A stretch of DNA of 64,000 bases from Athripsodes cinereus (Eukaryota; Arthropoda; Insecta; Trichoptera; Leptoceridae), in assembly GCA_947579605.1 (NCBI GenBank), contig OX388311.1:23748951-23812950 (forward strand), in the 5' to 3' direction. A model generated the notes under the pieces. It saw only the letters and a list, made by a program, of their open reading frames with translations, searched no databases and was not told the origin of the DNA. Positions 26,470 through 38,521 of the stretch are shown here, one piece after another; position 1 is the stretch's first letter; each line of letters starts with the position of its first letter. A program made the translations under genes and the position numbers.

Positions 26470-27055
26470 TTAGTATTGGTAAATCCAGTTCTTTCTCAGG
26501 AATCGGTACTTGAGACATCGTTCTTCAAAACAATTCGTTCTTAACATTCGTTCTCGTTCGTGGAATTTGTCACGCGATTTTCACCTTAGTCTCTTTGAAA
26601 ATAAAGTATTTTAAAGGCCTTTTTCCCAAAAGACGACACGAAGATTTAAATCTTTGAATCATGTTTGTTACATTTGACACGCGATATAAAACCTTAATTC
26701 CTTTGAAAATAGAATACTCCAATGGCGTTTTTTCCAAAATAATAACACGTAGATTTAAATCCAAGAATCTCGTTCTCAACGTTTGACACGCAATATGAAA
26801 CCTTAGTATCTTTGAAAATAGAGTATCTTAAGGTTTTTTTTTCCAAGAAAAAACACACACGAAGATTTAAATCTCGTTCGTGTTTATTTGCCACGCGATG
26901 TTAAACCTTAGTTTCTTTGAAAATATAGTACTTTAATGTAATTTTTCCCAAAAGAACGAAAAAGACCGAACAGATTTGGCATTGAGGATTTAGTTCTTCG
27001 AGTTAAGTTGAAGAACGAATACATAAGAACGAATATTCAGATTCTGAACAATACT
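26470..27055. mobile_element. hAT-type MITE with internal minisatellite, 5' of transportin
   Basis: Perfect 8-bp flanking duplications AATTTAAG (26462-26469 and 27056-27063). The ends pair as TTAGTATTGG and the reverse complement of AACAATACT. Subterminal GTTCTT/ATTCGTTCT words occur at both ends in inverted orientation. The interior is four diverged tandem units of about 107 bp, each starting near CACGCGATATAAAACCTTAG (26571, 26678, 26787, 26892). No ORF with known domains. The right edge of transportin's first coding exon is about 190 bp away, so the insertion is in its promoter or 5' UTR zone. Confidence 0.8.
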
Positions 27056-28366
27056 AATTTAAGTGATATTCACATTTTTATCGATTGAGTAAACCAATGT
27101 TCAATGAATATGAGGAAGATTTGCAATTTTTAAGGTGTTGGAGTAAACGTTTATTTTGTATAACTTCGTATCATGTAATAAAACACGAATGTATAAGTTT
27201 TACTATTTTTTTGTAAGGTTAAACTTAAAATAGTAAATTTAAAACCATTTGTGTTTTTTTAAAAATATTAATTAAGTATTAACATCGTTTTATTCTAGAT
27301 ATTCTAAAGTAATTAACATTGTTGACAAAAAAGAGGAAAAAATTTGTTTATGGCGGTATTAGTGAAAACTATTTCGGATGGTAATCGCTACTTTCGTATA
27401 TTTTTTATTCTGTGTTAATCACTTTCATCCTTAATTTTTCTAAGAATTACGGGATGAAAGCCTATTCACACTAATTTAAATTGTCATCCTGAGTGACAAC
27501 CTTAGAACAAGGTGTTAACTCGAAGCATAAGGGATAATAATACTATAGGTACTCAAAGGGAAGATAAACAAGGTTTAACTTCCCCTAGCTGTGTTCTCGG
27601 TGCCAACAAAAAATTATGACATTCAGGATAAGTGGCTAACTACATTGTTGAATTTACGACATAAAATGTCTGTTTTTTGAACACCTGCGTTTTATGGACA
27701 CTTGAAAAATTTGAAAGTTTTCGCAATTCTCTAAATTTTTTTAATAAAAGATGTATTTCACAGTAAGCTAATAGCTTGTCTCGTGAAAGGGGAGTTTGCC
27801 AGCACCTTGTATCAAACCGCGAACCTCATGTGTATTATTTTATATATATTTTGATTATAGATAATCATTCATCAGTTAAAATTAATAAAACTAAAATACT
27901 TATATTTAGGTCTTCCCTGTAGACAATATCATGAATTTAACGTGATCTTCCACTCAGTATGGTCGGTCGACAATATTAACCAGATTCACCAAGAACAAAA
28001 TAAGGAATAAAAACATAAATAAGGGATATGCAAGGAAACAAAATTGTTGTTAAAAAATTTATTATGAAAACAGCACCTAAAAATTAAATATTGTGAGAAA
28101 GTCCACAAAATAAATATTTCAATGGTAAATTTAACAATTATTCATTACAATAAGTATATATTATTTTTCGATATTTATTCCATACATTAATTTTTTCTCA
28201 TCATATCGTCACACCCAAAATGTAACGTCGGATCAGTATTTGGTCATAACGTTTTGTAATATATCACTCGTTTCATAAAAACAATTCTATATATTATAAT
28301 GTAAAAGAGTGCAAGTTTTGAAATTTGTTGTTACGAATACTAAAATTATGCATTTATTTCCTTTTA
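27056..28366. other. Non-coding stretch with repeat fragments
   Basis: No gene seen between transportin and the hAT element at 28375. Holds a fragment of the dispersed repeat (about 27590-27650: GTGCCAACAAAAAATTATGA, then ACATTCAGGATAAGTGGCTA) and a minus-strand SINE tail (27764-27830) matching the one at 50828-50926. Confidence 0.5.
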
Positions 28367-28374
28367 TTTGGCTC

Positions 28375-28730
28375 CAGTGGCGGATACAGATGGGCCTATC
28401 GACGATGTCTTGCATATGTGTATAATCAGTTTAAATAAAATGGTATTGTCTAGTATGTGTATTTTTATTTATTTATTCATTCTTTACTGTACATTGATAA
28501 AAAACAATTACATAAAGGTATACATTCAAATTAAATACAATCAATATACAGAGGGCAAGTTTATCGCAAAGGCGCGATCTCTTCCAACTAACCCAAATAA
28601 TCAGTTTAAATAAAATTTTCTTAAACTCTGCATGTGACTTGATTATTTTTTCATTACGATAAAAGTAAAGGTAGCTCAAGATATCTTTAATGCCCACCCC
28701 TACTTGAGTTTTTTTCTGAATCCGCCACTG
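28375..28730. mobile_element. Non-autonomous hAT element (356 bp)
   Basis: Perfect 8-bp duplications TTTGGCTC (28367-28374 and 28731-28738). Inverted ends CAGTGGCGGATACAG and CAGTGGCGGATTCAG. The interior includes a LINE 3'-tail-like stretch, 28461-28600 (GCAAGTTTATCGCAAAGGCG, TCTTCCAACTAACCC), shared with 32575-32705. No transposase. Confidence 0.9.
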
Positions 28731-29139
28731 TTTGGCTCTCCCATAAAATGCCAATTTTGCAAATCTGACATTAAATCTTGGGTGTGGCGACATTACGAAA
28801 AGTATAATAAAGTGCAGATAAGCTATATTGGAATTTTAAAATTAATAAAGCATACATTTTTGGAAAGTCCCTTCTGAAGAAACATTGTGCAGTGATCCAT
28901 TAGCTTTGATTATTTAAATATCTTCTAAAATTTGTTAACAAAATTAAAATAATAATTATTTTGGTTATCAACACAGTTCATAAAAAAGATATGATTAGGT
29001 AGTAGTCGAAATCAAGAACAATTTAATCTTAAGATAAATATAAAAATCATATAAATTAAATATCCCATAAATATATAAATATATCCATACCATCTTAGCA
29101 TATTCCACAAGTGAGGTAGCCAGTGGATTTACCCTATTT

Positions 29140-29462
29140 CATGGGTGGCCAACCTTCTCAGCAGCCGGGCCAAATTTCAGAATGAAATTTCCTACCGGGC
29201 TGCACAACAATATACTCCATATATGGAACATTTGATAATTTTACTTCACCTTAAAATTTCTACCCCCCCCCCCTCCCTGTCGCGAAATTTTCAAAATGGT
29301 AGGTATAGGAATTTGAAATGTTTCAAAACTCCTGGGTTTTCTTTAAACATTTTCTCAAAATACCTCTTTCAATAAAGTAGCGGGTACTTGTACCCACTAT
29401 TATTAAAAAAAGTTTGCATATGATTCGCGGGCCGCACATAGACACGCAACAGGCAACCATAG
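29140..29462. mobile_element. Degraded hAT-like non-autonomous element
   Basis: The left end CATGGGTGGCCAACCTTCTC and inner GCAGCCGGGCCAAATTTC, with GCGGGCCGCACATAGAC towards the right, follow the common insect hAT pattern of GGTGGCCAACC ends. The right terminus is weak and no clean target duplication was found. Confidence 0.5.
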
Positions 29463-30035
29463 TTTTCCCTACTCTAAGCAGAATCATACCACCTATATTA
29501 CGAAAATGAAAATCATTTTCCTTTATGAATAGATTCAGAATATTAATTTGTTAATAATCATCATTAAAGCTCTTTGTGTTATAAAATTAGTGCAAAATAA
29601 CATACTTAATAGTATCGTTTAAACTCTTAACAGAATTTATTCTTAAACATAAGGCAAAGTATAACAATATATACCTACAAACCAATTTCTACATATCCTA
29701 AAACAAAATTTGAGTCACAAGATTGAAAAAACATTTTCAAAGCATAAATTGTTTACTTTCGTTCTTATTTGATTCACATATCTAAAACTCCATATAATTT
29801 GGTATCAAAAGTTAAGTTATTAATTCTTAGCATGCTTTTTAATAAAAAAAAAAACATATCGCTAGATAAATGGGTCCACAATTTGATGTCTTCCTTTGGG
29901 AATGATATAAGGAATATATAATTTCAAAACATAGTTTTAACTATATTTTATATTATCCCAATGTATTGGAATAGTCTTTATGGCTTAAATTTCCATTAAA
30001 TATTTATAATTGATGTCATAGAAAGTTGTGATAGA

Positions 30036-30190
30036 AAATTCAGGTGCTCGGAAGCCTGATAGTAGAGTCTTGGACTTACAATCAAGAGTTACAGGGTTCG
30101 ATTCCTCCCAATCTACTTCACTTTCCCGAGAAATTATATTGCTTACTGTAGAGGTGTTTGGGGGTATTGTTGAGTTTATTACAAACTCAA
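30036..30190 (+). repeat. tRNA-derived SINE (family C)
   Basis: tRNA-like head with B box GGGTTCGATTCC at ~30094-30105. The body CTACTTCACTTTCCCGAGAA ... TAGAGGTGTTTGGGG is shared with 45208-45375. It lies immediately downstream of the FBXW9 stop codon. Confidence 0.65.
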
Positions 30191-30230
30191 TATCATCTTT
30201 AATAGAATAAATGGTTTATGAGATTTATTC

Positions 30231-33200
30231 TTAATTAATACTTTCAAGTGGAACCCACATTTCAACAGCTGAGTCACAAGTTCCAATAGCCAAGACATCA
30301 TTTTCATAAGACATCTGTAAATAAAAACAATCAAATAAATAATACATCGCAACAAACACATTACATTGCCAAATAAATATAGTGGGTGGAATAAAGTTTA
30401 ATAATAACAATAAGCTGAAATTGATATGTAAAAATAAAGAACAGTATACAAGAAAAAAAAACTTACTGCAGATATCTTTGAATGTGCTGATGCTGTGGAA
30501 ACTTGAATGGGGGGAAAGGATGGATTCATGATACTAATTTTACCAGCCTCAGAACATGCAAATAATGCTCCAGGATTTAGAACTAAGCCATTTATTTTGG
30601 AACCTTTCGTTGATGTGAAAATTGATGTTGTTGAGAGTTTTTGTAGAGTTCTCATGTCCAACAAATGTATATTGCCATGAGTGTCACCAGCGTACAGAGC
30701 GTGAGGACAAAAATCATAACTGGTTGCTAATGATAAAGCATATGTATGTAGCGTAGAATCTAAATGTTTTCTTCTCCTTAACAAACCCTTTCTCATGTCA
30801 AAGATTGCAATTGTCTTATCTTCTGAACAAGTGTACAACATGGGTGTGTCAGGTTTGGGATATGTGATATCTAATACTGAAGCTTTGTGGACTTTGTGTG
30901 ATGACACTGGACGATTTCCAGATCTTTTATCCAGTATTACGATTTCTGGTGAAAATAAACCAGCCACGGCAACATTTTCATCAACACATGTGATGCATAA
31001 TACTGATAAGGCACATCTAGAAATAGAAAATAATAAATATGTAATATAAATAAATAATAATCACTTAAAATCCTTCATATTTGCATTAAAATTATATAGA
31101 TACTTTTTTACAAAAAATCTTTGTAACTAACACATTTTGAATTGAAAAATAAAATTAAATTAAAATTAGGTGATAAGAATAAAATCAAAAAACTTTAAAT
31201 GCGCCCTTGCGGTGGTTTTGTATCACAAAATGGTGCTTAATAAATTGAACAGTTTATTATTATTATTACAAATTGATAAAACACAGATCTCTTTGTAGGT
31301 ACAACTGTTTTATGCTTTGGATGAAACTGAAGCGAGAAATTATCAATTTCACACTCACTTTAATTTAAATGCATTATTAAAGGTTTTAATTGAAATGTTT
31401 ATGAACCACATTCAGTATTTCAAAGGGTTATTGTTTTAAATAAATATACAACACATTTCATTATATTGTATGGATATCTGAATAACTACTACTACCATTA
31501 TTATCCCATCATGATCCCACAAGTGAGGTAGCCAGCAGCCTAGCTGCATGAAATAAACATGCAAGATGTCCTCTCCGTGCCAACAAAAAATTAAGACATT
31601 CAGGATAGGTGGATATCTTAATAAAATAAAGGCATACTGTATAATTTACTGAGCTATTATTTTCATTGGAAATTATGGTTTTCAATATATTTCTCATTAC
31701 ACATTTTAAATCCCAGATAAAAGATATTTATATAAAATAAAATTCTGTTTGATTCTAATGGAGTCTAATTGTATTGTGATAATATCAAAAAAATATTTTT
31801 GATAGATGGAAAAGATTCATGAAGAGTCCAAAATGGACTTACTTAAAGGAATTTACTTCTTGGAGTTCTCCATTCAATGTCCAAACTTTAACACAACTGT
31901 CCCATGCAGCGGAGAATATAGTATCAGTGGAGGTTTTTGGACTGGCTAAATCCCATATCCAACCCTCATGGGCAGAAGTTTTTACAGTAGGTTTGATACC
32001 TTCTCCACTGCCATTTTCCACTCTTGTGGTATCTTTTACATTCCAAACTGCAATTGTGCGATCACGTCCACCAGAAAGGCAAACAGTCCCTTCCTAAAAA
32101 GAAAGAAATTAATTTAATAGAAACACGCCAAATAGAATATATATGCATAATGGTCTCTCCTTTCCGATTTTACCAAGGAGGTTTTAATTATTATAATAGG
32201 CCTAGTTTGAGTTTAACACTACATCATTTTTGTTTACAATTATTTTTTTCATAGTAGCACTGTACCATGTTTGAACAAAAGTGATGCCATAATACATTTC
32301 TAAAGTGGAACATATGCCCTCTGATGGTGCGCTCTATGAACAAACTAAACAGTTTCAATTTCATATAAATTTGTATAAGATAATTTTAATTTTCCAGTAA
32401 ATTTTGTTAATTAATCACAATTATGCTTAGAATGGTGTGTTTCTGTGTAGTATATACTTTCCCTAAAAACAATGAATGAAAGAAAAAATTGTTAAAATAT
32501 TTGCGTGCACTAAACATTTGAGGTTGCCATCCTTTTTATTCTAAGTTCTTATTTTCAGTTTATTACATATACATAATAATAATAATCTTTATTGCACAAA
32601 ATAAAAAAAAGAACATGACAACATTACCACTGAACACATAATTTTGTGCAATGGGCGAGTTTATCGCTGAAGCGCAATATCTTCCAACTAACCCATCAAA
32701 CAAAAAAACAATTCATAAAATAATAATAATATATAAATAAATAAAATAATTTAAGATATATAGATAACTAAATACATAGGTATACCAAAATAAATTTACA
32801 CATAGAATAAGCTACTTAAAATACAAACAACCACAGATGTTGAGTAGGGAGGGATATATATTAATCTATACCATCACATCAACTCCCACAAATGGGGTAG
32901 CCGATGAACAAATTGCATGTTGCGTAATGAACATACAGGTTGTCATAAAAATATGATTTTTCAAAAGACCGCTATTATAGGCATTTTCACTTTTTACGTT
33001 TTTTTTTGTCTTCCTTTCAATAAAATAAGGTGTAATGTGAAACTTCAGAAATTTTTGAAAGGCTATATTGATTTAATACCTACTTAATAAAATTTTGCTT
33101 TTCAACATTTGTATGGGAAATCATCACAAAATTTAGCAGTTGGAGCGCAAATGTCAGATGACATCACACTTTGGAAATGTATTTATATTTCACTTATACT

Positions 33201-33822
33201 AAGATAATGCAAAAAAATTCACTCGCTACATTGATTATAAAGAAGATGAATTGAATATACAATAGATTAAAAAAGAATATTTCTCACAAAAAAATATATG
33301 AATTAAAACATACTTTTAATAACAGAATACTATCTACTGAAGCATAGTGCACATTCTTCAATTCAACATGTTTCAAACTTTTCTCCTGTTCTTTCCACAA
33401 GGAATTTAGTCTATCGATCAATACACACTCTTCATCCCATTTTATATTATCTCCTGGGCACGTTATTGGCGGGTATCTGTTGTTATGGAGTCTCTTTTTA
33501 ACCCAGTACCTCCATAATGTATCGTCAGCTAAAATTGTTTCAAATCTTTTGCACACAATGCTAAGTGTGTGGATTATAAAACTTGGCTCCAGATAGCTGC
33601 ATATTTCTAGAAAAATCTAGAACACAACAATTTTTTATCACATAGATATTAACATAGATTTATAAAAAAACATTTATTTTATATATGCAAAGATGAAATG
33701 AAACAACTACATACCTCTACCGGGATATTTTCCAAACACGGTTGGCTTAAATAAATTATTTCATTGCTGTTCTGATCATTATTCTTTTCTTCTACATTTA
33801 CATTCACATTTTCTGTAGACAT
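30231..33822 (-). CDS. FBXW9: F-box/WD40-repeat protein, FBXW9-like (complete)
   Basis: Five coding exons, all GT-AG and in phase: 33715-33822, 33314-33616, 31843-32093, 30467-31016, 30231-30314; 1296 bases, 431 residues. Start ATG at 33822 opens MSTENVNVNVEE. The F-box spans residues ~30-80 (LENIPVEIFLEICSYLEP ... VCKRFETILADDTLWRYW). Seven WD-like blades follow from ~residue 125 (TVCLSGGRDRTIAVWNV; IFSAAWDSCVKVWTL; MLYTCSEDKTIAIFDMR; LYAGDTHGNIHLLDMR; LFACSEAGKISIMNP; the last exon ends MWVPLESIN). The junction LLLK|EGTVCLSGGRDR and overall length match FBXW9 (human 458 aa). Expected role: substrate adaptor of an SCF ubiquitin ligase, with the F-box binding Skp1 and the propeller binding the target; substrates are not predictable. 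A dispersed repeat and a LINE tail sit in its introns. Confidence 0.92.
31500..31625. repeat. Dispersed repeat, long copy in FBXW9 intron
   Basis: Contains ATCCCACAAGTGAGGTAGCC, GCATGAAATAAACATGC and GTGCCAACAAAAAATTAAGA, then ACATTCAGGATAGGTGG. The same string of words occurs, reversed, at 41888-42012 and in shorter form at many other places. Confidence 0.7.
32575..32950. repeat. LINE 3'-tail-like repeat plus dispersed-repeat fragment
   Basis: 32575-32705 reads ATAATCTTTATTGCACAAAA ... GGGCGAGTTTATCGCTGAAG ... CTTCCAACTAACCC. It has a reverse-complement partner at 47454-47580 and a partial copy at 28461-28600. 32868-32950 is a copy of the dispersed repeat (CTCCCACAAATGGGGTAGCC). Both lie in the long FBXW9 intron. 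Confidence 0.6.
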
Positions 33823-35934
33823 TTTGTGCTTTTTTGGGAACTCTGTAATATTATTAAAAACTACATTAGATAGGTACCAATCGTTTACAATGCGTAAACT
33901 AATATTATTAATGTAATTTTAAAGTTTTCATTATTTAGGGAGACAAATATTGTAAACGTTTGTCGGTTTTATTAAAAATACTAATATTCTATTTTCAAAG
34001 GCCATCCAGTCGCTCACGAGTGATCAGGAAAACACTAAATATGGTAAACAATACATATAATATGAATAAATGAAACAAAACAATGAAGTCACAACCTCGT
34101 CATACTAACCATAAATGTAAATTAGTTAAAACTTTCACGCTGTTGTGTGAAAATACTTAGCACAGCCGCAAGAAACCAGAACATTGGAATGAAATATAAT
34201 GAAAAATATTAATAATTTTACTGCATCGTGAGAAAACGATTAGAAAATAAATAAAAACAAAAATATTTTCAAAACAAGAAAAATGACAATCACCTGTCAG
34301 CTGTTTTACATGAAGAGTAAAATTGTTGCCATTTGTAAAATTAAAATTTTAGTTTCTTTAAATTCTTCTAAATGGCAATAAAATATTATTATTATGGTGG
34401 AAAATTCTTTGCAACACCACCTAAAAAAGACTTCGACCCGAGATAGCATAATATAATAATTACTTTACATGAGTGACGAGTTACTTTAACAAATATGTTT
34501 TGACATATGTACGATATTCATGCCTCAAATATACATTTAAGTTAGCATTTATTTTCATATTCATAGGAATCGTATGACTGTTATTAATAAGTAGGTAATA
34601 TGGATAACTGTTGATATTTGAATTAATCTAATATATAAAAGGAAGACGTGTGTGTTACAACACTTATAACTCAAGAATGGCTGTACCGATTTGAATGATC
34701 TCTGATTTGTTGGATTCTTCTCCGCCCGGATTAAACTATAGGCTATTAAAACATCTTACAAATTCACGGGAAGAAACAATATGAAGAAAATTATTTACGC
34801 CATACATTTTTAATTTCAAAAATAAAAACAATATGGAGAGTCCATACGCTATTAGCGCCCCCACGTCGCCTGTTGCATTGTGCTAAAATAATCCGTAGGT
34901 TCTGCTATATTAAGAACCAAATTACTATAACTAATATGAACGAAATGTGTACTAATATTTGTTTACTATAATTCGTTTGTTACATGGAAATAGGTTGTAT
35001 CTCACTAAAACATAATTTTACAGGAGAGCAAAAACAAAGTTTGCAAAAGAGATATTTCAGCCAAATTTCGAGCATTATATATCAAAATGAAGGTAATTAT
35101 TATTTCTACAAGATAGATGTAACATTCTCTTAATAATTTCTTCTACAAGATGTATGTAACATTCACTAAAAAATTTCTTGCAGTTTAAAAATATTTGAGT
35201 TTTTTTGAAAACAATCTTTCTACATGTCAATAAGTTACGTCTTTTCTCTCTTTATTCTGACTATAAAGAGACATATCCTTTTGCCACATCAAATATTACA
35301 CTATTTTGAGCATTTTATGGAACAAACTTAAAAACGCAAAAAATGCGAGATACAACCTATTGCCATGTAACTACCGAATTATTCGACTAATATTTATGTA
35401 TCGATAGGTCTTCTGTCACATAAATGTGGACGTGCACAGATTATATTTGAAATTGTATTTTATTTTTGCAGATGGAAAATTATTATTGAACCAAAAATTG
35501 TGCTATTAAAGATGAAAATAAGAATGTGTTCATGTAGGTAGTTCTGATGCAAGATTGTGTAGTGAAATTTGCAGACAGAGAAGAAAAATTACGAAGAAAA
35601 TTATTTACGCCATACATTTTTAATTTCAATAAAAAATGCAATATGGAGAATTATACAAAATCAACAATGAAGTTTTTTTTATAGATTGGCCTATTTATAT
35701 GATAATTTTCTATACATTCTCAAATTAGAATCGTTATCCATACAATTTAACATCTGTAGTTCTGATATTTCAATTTTTAAAAATCATGGAAAGAATTTTT
35801 ATAAATTTTAAATGAATAGGTAAAATCTACCTGAAAAAAAAATTTGTGACTACATAATTATATTACGTACTGCAGATAATTTATAAACAAATCTGAGTTA
35901 AGTATAATTGTTCAACATAAATTGTTCATGTCGG

Positions 35935-36160
35935 CCGGTGTGGCGCGGAGCTTTTTCCTTTGAGTCACGAGGTCTCGGGTTCGATTCCCGGACAGGGCAA
36001 AGTGAAGAATGACCTTTTTCAAATTGTCCTGGGTCTGGGTGTTACATATATATGTATATAGTGCATTGTATATGTGTGTATCGTCGCGTTAGTACCCATA
36101 ATCAAGATTCATCTAAGTTTGGGACTAGCTCGATGTGTGTGAATTGTCTATGTAAAAAAA
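35935..36160 (+). repeat. tRNA-derived SINE (family A), copy 1
   Basis: tRNA-like head GGCCGGTGTGGCGCGGAGC with B box GGGTTCGATTCCC (~35977-35989). The body is AGGGCAAAGTGAAGAATGAC, then TTGTCCTGGGTCTGGGTG and a tail GTGTGTATCGTCGCGTTAGT. A second copy is at 38522-39290. It is nested in the Helitron. Confidence 0.8.
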
Positions 36161-36168
36161 TGAATGTA

Positions 36169-36525
36169 ACTTTCGCAGTTTTGCGGCCCCACCCGTTGTC
36201 GAGTACTTTTTTTCCATAGAAAGGGTAATATTTTTGAAACTTGAGGAAATTGTTGCCATATGTAGAATTATTTTAATTTGCCGGCAAAAAAAATCCACTT
36301 CGAAAATTAATTTCCTAAAATTCCGTACATATTACTCGACAACGGGTGGGGCCGCTCAAGTTTCATAGTTGCGAATTTTTTTTCCTATAAAAGAATTTTC
36401 CAAAAATTTGGTGACCAAAAAATAATTCACCATATGGCAACAATTTCCTCAAGTTTCGAAAATATTACTTTTTCTATGGAAAAAAAGTACTCGACAACGG
36501 GTGGGGCCGCTAAACTGCGAAAGTT
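36169..36525. mobile_element. Foldback element with ~95-bp inverted arms
   Basis: Arms 36169-36262 and 36431-36525 are near-perfect reverse complements (AACTTTCGCAGTTT, CGGCCCCACCCGTTGTCGAG). A third, internal copy of the core ACTCGACAACGGGTGGGGCC is at ~36334-36353. No ORF. It is inserted just after the SINE inside the Helitron. Confidence 0.85.
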
Positions 36526-36842
36526 CCAAGTGAATTATATTTTTTTACACTATACCTTCGATGACACACTTTGACAATTACGGGAGTTTGTAAAGAGATT
36601 AATAATATTAATCATTCATAAAGTCAGTGGGAGAGGGCAGAAGATAGGGCAGGTGTCGAACATGTGTTGAAAGGCTAGGTTTGGAGTGGCCAGAGGTCCT
36701 GGAAGCAGCGGTGGACAGTTATCTCTGGAGGAGATACTTAGGGGCAATGGGTCCCCGACCGAACTAGGACAAGGGGAAGAAGATGTATGTATGAAATCGT
36801 TCATTGATTCTTAGGCGGTACGAAGTTCGCCGGGCCAGCTAG

Positions 36843-38225
36843 TTAATTATTAAATAAGGGTCAATATTTGTTGTGTAACCATTTACGAGCCAATAAAAAA
36901 CTGTCAAAAAGTTTAATAAAATAGTAGGTATTGCTCATCATTATTTTGTTGCTCATTCAATGGAACCCTATTAGAAAGGGAAGCAATCATCACGGTTTGC
37001 CCTCTCACGTGGCACATTTTTGATGTAGTAGGTACATAGTCTTATTATGTAGGTATGTGAAATGTCTTTGGCATGAAATTATTATTTTGAGGCGCCTATA
37101 ACGCCAGTTCCATAAAGCAATGGTTTTTGTTACTGCCAGTTCCAAATCTCTTTAACATTTTGCAGAAAAATTTCTAATTTCACTATAAAGTTGGGGCTGT
37201 AAAAGGGAGAGGAACAAGAAAACAAACCCTCAACGTTAATGAATCAGATATTAAAAAGAGAATAAATGTTCTAAAAAATGCCATGACACTCCTTAACAAA
37301 ATATAGAAAGATAGAAGCATCTCCAAATTGCCAAAGTAAAAACTAGTGGATACTTTGGTCTTCTCCCTTTTTCTATTTGGTGTCTAACTCATAGATTTTT
37401 ATTTCAGAAATTTTCAAGGTAAAAAAATTAGAGAAATAGTTAATGAATAATATTACATACCTATACTAATAAATTATTATCCATTTACAACATATTATAT
37501 TATAATAAAAAGCAAACAACCATTAAGTACTTAGTGATTGTCAACAGAATGGAACGAATTCCACAAATTGTTTTTTTTTCCTAACATGAAATGTATATCT
37601 CAGTATATCGACTCCACAGTGCAGCAAAACGTTTGTGATGATATATTTGACACTGAACATCAATCTTGGTATTCCAAGTAAATATAGCTATCTATATAAA
37701 TGACATAAACAGTGTTTCCAAACATTTTAAACAGCTAGGTACATAAATGTATCTATGTACTTACATATTAATAAGTAATAACTTATACATCATGGTATCT
37801 TTTAGAAATGAGTAAGTTATTGGTCTAATTGCATGTAACATAAGTCGTTCTCTTTGTGCTATAAAGAGACAATCAGGATTGATACCATACCTCACCGCTG
37901 AAATGAAAATCTGTTTAATGTCTTATAGGCTTTGTTTAATCCTTAGATAAAATATGTAAGAAAAATCAATTTAGGTGTAGGTATTTAAAAATGTTATGCC
38001 TGTTTTTTTCCAGCTTCAATAACTCCAGTCTCTCGCATGAGGTCCCAAAAAGCACAGGGTCCCGCGTGAATGTCCTGGGGGTCTAAAATGGCCACATTGA
38101 GCAATTTATCTACAAATGATTTATTTCTCGAATTGCCAATGATCCTATTATGATTCGTATAAAGTGGCCTTTTTAGCCTCCCTGCTCGTCAGCCACTGAA
38201 TGCTAAATATAATATAGTGAATTTC
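36843..38225. other. Non-coding stretch with one shared repeat
   Basis: No gene recognised. 38080-38190 (TAAAATGGCCACATTGAGCA ... GATTCGTATAAAGTGGCC) is a reverse-complement, internally deleted relative of 52303-52545. Confidence 0.5.
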
Positions 38226-38239
38226 AAGGTTTTATATAA

Positions 38240-38320
38240 CTTCTGAGGCTTTCACGGCCGGAGTATAGAAGACACCTATCTCTGAAGACGCCTGCTTGAA
38301 ACGTCAAGTTAAAAAATACA
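38240..38320 (+). repeat. Penelope-like element remnant with hammerhead-like motif
   Basis: GAGGCTTTCACGGCCGGAGT is followed by TCTCTGAAGA (38280-38288) and GAAACGTC (38298-38305). This order of words is typical of Penelope-like pseudo-LTRs, whose hammerhead ribozymes have CUGANGA and GAAAC cores. The nine bases between the cores do not form a proper stem II, so the ribozyme is probably dead. Assignment rests on family knowledge, not a search. Confidence 0.4.
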
Positions 38321-38521
38321 GCTGGAAGCATCAGCCTACATTGTTAAGACTAGAAATTAAAAGGAAAATTGGGAAATTATTTATTTACAACCATATATAT
38401 ATATATATTGGCATACTACGAGTATTATCAAGTATGAATATCCGCACAATTAATATGTTATGTTTAAAGTTAACAAAAATAAGATGAAGTCTACAATAAT
38501 TATGCAACTAAACAGAATCAT

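Larger units (their letters stand above)
34627..36842 (+). mobile_element. Non-autonomous Helitron (2.2 kb) with nested insertions
   Basis: Starts TCTAATATATAAAAGGAAG after an A, followed by the Helitron-type 5' words CACTTATAACTCAAGAATGG and GTACCGATTTGAATGAT. Ends with the hairpin-like CGGTACGAAGTTCGCCGGGC and the terminus CTAG at 36839-36842, followed by T, as expected for insertion between A and T. No Rep/helicase coding sequence. Inside are a SINE (35935-36160), a foldback element (36169-36525) and a direct repeat of about 55 bp (34783-34837 and 35595-35650). Confidence 0.75.

Noticed and set aside
26570..26894. Repeat-protein gene in overlapping minus-strand frames
   Set aside because: These frames arise from the ~107-bp minisatellite; unit length is not a constant multiple of three and frames are broken.
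36616..36804. Pro/Ser-rich minus-strand protein
   Set aside because: Lies inside the Helitron's 3' region and has no recognisable domain or splice context.
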